A DNA stretch of 22,219 bases from the NCBI GenBank assembly GCA_030428695.1, contig JAUIEM010000137.1, forward strand, positions 1-22,219, in the 5' to 3' direction. Below are positions 20,234 through 22,219 of this stretch, in pieces. The notes below the pieces were generated by a model that saw nothing but the letters and a program-made list of their open reading frames with translations, made no database searches and had not been told where the DNA came from. The stretch is from a bacterium. GTDB lineage: Bacteria > Planctomycetota > J058 > JAJDCP01. The first letter of the stretch is position 1. Each line of letters opens with the position of its first letter. Both the position numbers and the translations under genes were made by a program.

Positions 20234-22219
20234 TCTGGAGGGAAGAGGCGTTCGCGGAGAGATTCTTGGCAGAAGGAAAGGAATCCGGCAAGGATCGCTC
20301 CAAGCCGCCCCCCTCACTCTTCGACCATGCTGTTGACGCCTGGCAGGCGGCACGCCCGCTTCTTCGGCTTGAAGCGACTAGTGACTCCATTGTGTCACTG
20401 ATTCGACGGTCGATCTGGCGATTAGTTATGCGTTCGCGTGCCCGGCCTCGCGCTCAAACGTATTACGTTACGGCTTTCATGGCAATCTCGACAGTCGAGA
20501 GAACTGATCTTGGATCCACTTCCGTTGAACATCACAAAGAATGTCTGAGGAAACTGCTCAGAATCTTGCGTCGACTGTCCAGCCAATTCGGTTCAGTCGA
20601 CGCAAAGGTCTTCGAGACCCGGTTCGACAGCAAGTCAAATAGGCTACTTCCTGCCGCAGACTGGCGAACCGATGAGGATCGAGTCCTAGCCACCGCTGCG
20701 CTATTGGGCTTGTACTGGACGGGCAAACAGGTCTTCTCCACCAACGAGGTTGACCAGCCTTCGACGCGGCTTGTAACAACCTCTGCACAAGAGAGCCTCG
20801 GAACACCGGCTGGTATTGACCTTGCGGACTACACTGTCGCAGACTCGATCGCGGAAATGTCTGACATTCCGAGTAACCTACGTCAAGTTGCACGAGACTT
20901 ATCTCGCAACCTTCCTTTCAATGAAAGGCGTGTTGAGCTGGCTTGGGCTGCTATCGACGCTATCGGAGAGAAGTCCGAGGAATCCCTAAACGGAACCGCT
21001 CTCGGCCATTCCGCAGCGGAGGATCGGTATGAGATTGTCGGGCAATGCGGCGAGGGGTCATACTCTCGCGTCTACACAGCAGATGACACTCTCCTCCAGC
21101 GCAAGGTCGCGATCAAGTTTTTCTTTCCCTCCGCTAGCACTCGAATAGACATCTTGGAGCAAGCGCGCGTACTCGCCAGGGCATCGCATCCTTCTATCGT
21201 TCAGGTCTTCGAAGTTTGCACCCTTGCTGACCCTGTGACAGGCGCGGAGACGTTTGCTATCGTAATGGAGCAGATCGACGGTCGACGACTCGAACAAGTA
21301 GTAGACGACGGACCCTTGTCTCGAGATTTCGTAAAGAGCACGACAGAAGCAATTGCCAACGTAGTCGACCACCTTCACGGGATGGGGTTAAATCACGGCG
21401 ACCTTCACTCCGGAAATGTGATGATCGTTGGTGATAGCGAAACAGTGAAAGTGATCGACATTCACTATTTTGACGAACTTGCAGCCCACAGCACAAGATC
21501 GCAGGCGTCTAGAATCTCAAGAGACATTTTCGATCTCTCTGTCATCACTTACGAGCTGTTTGATGCGTGCGAAGACCTGAGGGCGCATCTATGTGACCTT
21601 AGAAAATCAACCAGGTCCCTTCGTAGCGTTGCCGAGTATCGAGATTCGATATCGAAATTCCTCGAGTCTCGTGCTGCAATCACCGAACCTGACCTATCGA
21701 ACAGGCTAAAGGGCCTTCTCGAAGAACGAGATATTCGCCTGTTCACTTCCTTTTACGACAAGATGTTCTCTTCAGGAATAGCAACTCTCGGGGGAGACGC
21801 CATAATTGAGTTGTCTACAAAGGCTGGTGTTGACAAAGAAAAGACAGATGTATCGATTGACATCGTTGAAGGTCACGGCCTGTGGAGAGTATACCGCGTC
21901 TCTGGAGGGCTAGGGATATTTCGCCTTGATGCAACAGTCAAAGGGGCGCACATCTATGCGATGCTACACGTAAAAGAATATCGAGTTTTGGCGCTCAAAT
22001 CTGCTAGGGCATTCCTAGAAGGCAAGATTCGTAACGAAAAAGAACTCGCTGAACTAATTGGTAGCAATACGATGTTGGCGAGAACGATCATGCAGCAGCT
22101 CGTCAAGCACGAGTACGCCCATGGATTGTTCGGCAACGTAAACGGTTTCATCACAAGCGTTACGTCAAAGCTCAAACGTGCCCTTCTTGAAGGTGGAAGG
22201 TTTGACATTTTCGATGTAG
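20230..22219 (+). CDS. Atypical protein kinase of unknown role, 3' partial
   Basis: A single frame is open from after the stop at 20173-20175 to the right edge, with no stop seen; 663 codons are visible counting from ATG 20230. That ATG has no ribosome site; TTG 20266 has one and may be the true start. Residues 1-265 are mostly helical and unrecognised. A kinase domain follows: GEGSYSRVY (274-282), VAIK with Lys296, helix-C Glu310, HGDLHSGN (389-396; Asp391, Asn396) and DIH (410-412) replacing DFG. An activation segment of only about 20 residues without APE leads to DIFDLSVITYELFD (432 onward). HGDLHxxN is typical of APH/ABC1-like kinases. The C-terminal part contains EKELAELIGSNTMLARTIMQQL, which resembles a winged helix. 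G+C content and codon use (many A/T third positions) differ sharply from all other genes, indicating horizontal acquisition. A defence or stress role is speculation. Confidence 0.8.
   Translation, partial: MLWREEAFAERFLAEGKESGKDRSKPPPSLFDHAVDAWQAARPLLRLEATSDSIVSLIRRSIWRLVMRSRARPRAQTYYVTAFMAISTVERTDLGSTSVEHHKECLRKLLRILRRLSSQFGSVDAKVFETRFDSKSNRLLPAADWRTDEDRVLATAALLGLYWTGKQVFSTNEVDQPSTRLVTTSAQESLGTPAGIDLADYTVADSIAEMSDIPSNLRQVARDLSRNLPFNERRVELAWAAIDAIGEKSEESLNGTALGHSAAEDRYEIVGQCGEGSYSRVYTADDTLLQRKVAIKFFFPSASTRIDILEQARVLARASHPSIVQVFEVCTLADPVTGAETFAIVMEQIDGRRLEQVVDDGPLSRDFVKSTTEAIANVVDHLHGMGLNHGDLHSGNVMIVGDSETVKVIDIHYFDELAAHSTRSQASRISRDIFDLSVITYELFDACEDLRAHLCDLRKSTRSLRSVAEYRDSISKFLESRAAITEPDLSNRLKGLLEERDIRLFTSFYDKMFSSGIATLGGDAIIELSTKAGVDKEKTDVSIDIVEGHGLWRVYRVSGGLGIFRLDATVKGAHIYAMLHVKEYRVLALKSARAFLEGKIRNEKELAELIGSNTMLARTIMQQLVKHEYAHGLFGNVNGFITSVTSKLKRALLEGGRFDIFDV

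Noticed and set aside
20036..20401. A 121-codon plus-strand frame across the G-rich tract
   Set aside because: Gly-rich translation of G runs, then a shadow of the kinase frame; no ribosome site or domain.
20532..21746. Several minus-strand frames in the low-GC region
   Set aside because: All are antisense to the plus-strand kinase frame, which contains ordered kinase motifs and runs unbroken for over 2 kb.

Overview
The window is very GC-rich from its left edge to about 20.17 kb (one 60-base line near 13.3 kb counted by eye is 82% G+C). GTG starts, Shine-Dalgarno-led genes and dense packing are usual. The gene content is: SUMF1-fold protein, carboxypeptidase-regulatory repeats, Ser/Thr kinases, hybrid histidine kinase, pseudopilin-like protein, 2-oxoglutarate oxygenase. 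It suggests a large-genome, high-GC, signalling-rich bacterium such as Planctomycetota or Myxococcota. No rRNA or universal marker is present, so the phylum is an inference. The last 2 kb is clearly different DNA (three 60-base lines counted at 38, 43 and 55% G+C).

Layout. 1-1013 (+): C-terminal part of a SUMF1/FGE-fold protein cut by the window edge. 1024-2567 (-): sterol-desaturase-type hydroxylase overlapping a TetR regulator, with an 18-bp operator-like palindrome upstream. 2799-3944 (+): a YidD-like small membrane protein and a two-STAS-domain protein. 3954-8091 (-): an anchored protein with six carboxypeptidase-regulatory-like repeats, preceded by a degenerate kinase domain fused to a DUF2157-like polytopic membrane protein. 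8236-9900 (+): a PolX/PHP protein whose polymerase active site is lost while the PHP metal site is kept. 10045-11889 (-): a large prepilin-like protein with an acidic Ser/Gly-rich region.

The central object is a tightly packed six-gene minus-strand run, 19316 down to 11986: unknown protein A (201 aa), unknown protein B (229 aa), an ATP-dependent ligase-like nucleotidyltransferase (479 aa), a receiver/Ser-Thr kinase/membrane protein (702 aa), a multi-receiver hybrid histidine kinase (686 aa) and a single-domain response regulator (139 aa). Junctions are 10, -4, 2, -11 and 8 nt. No LigD-type primase or recognisable Ku is present. The A-B-ligase trio wired to phosphorelay genes is the best candidate for an undescribed system, possibly nucleic-acid end repair under signal control; that role is inference. 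A small 2-oxoglutarate/Fe(II) oxygenase gene (19464-19943, +) is divergent from it.

After a 230-bp G-rich non-coding tract (19944-20175), composition drops and one long plus-strand reading frame (from about 20230, running off the right edge) encodes an atypical protein kinase with an HGDLHxxN catalytic loop and DIH in place of DFG. It looks like the first gene of a horizontally acquired accessory island.

No tRNA, rRNA, CRISPR array, IS element or integrase was seen.
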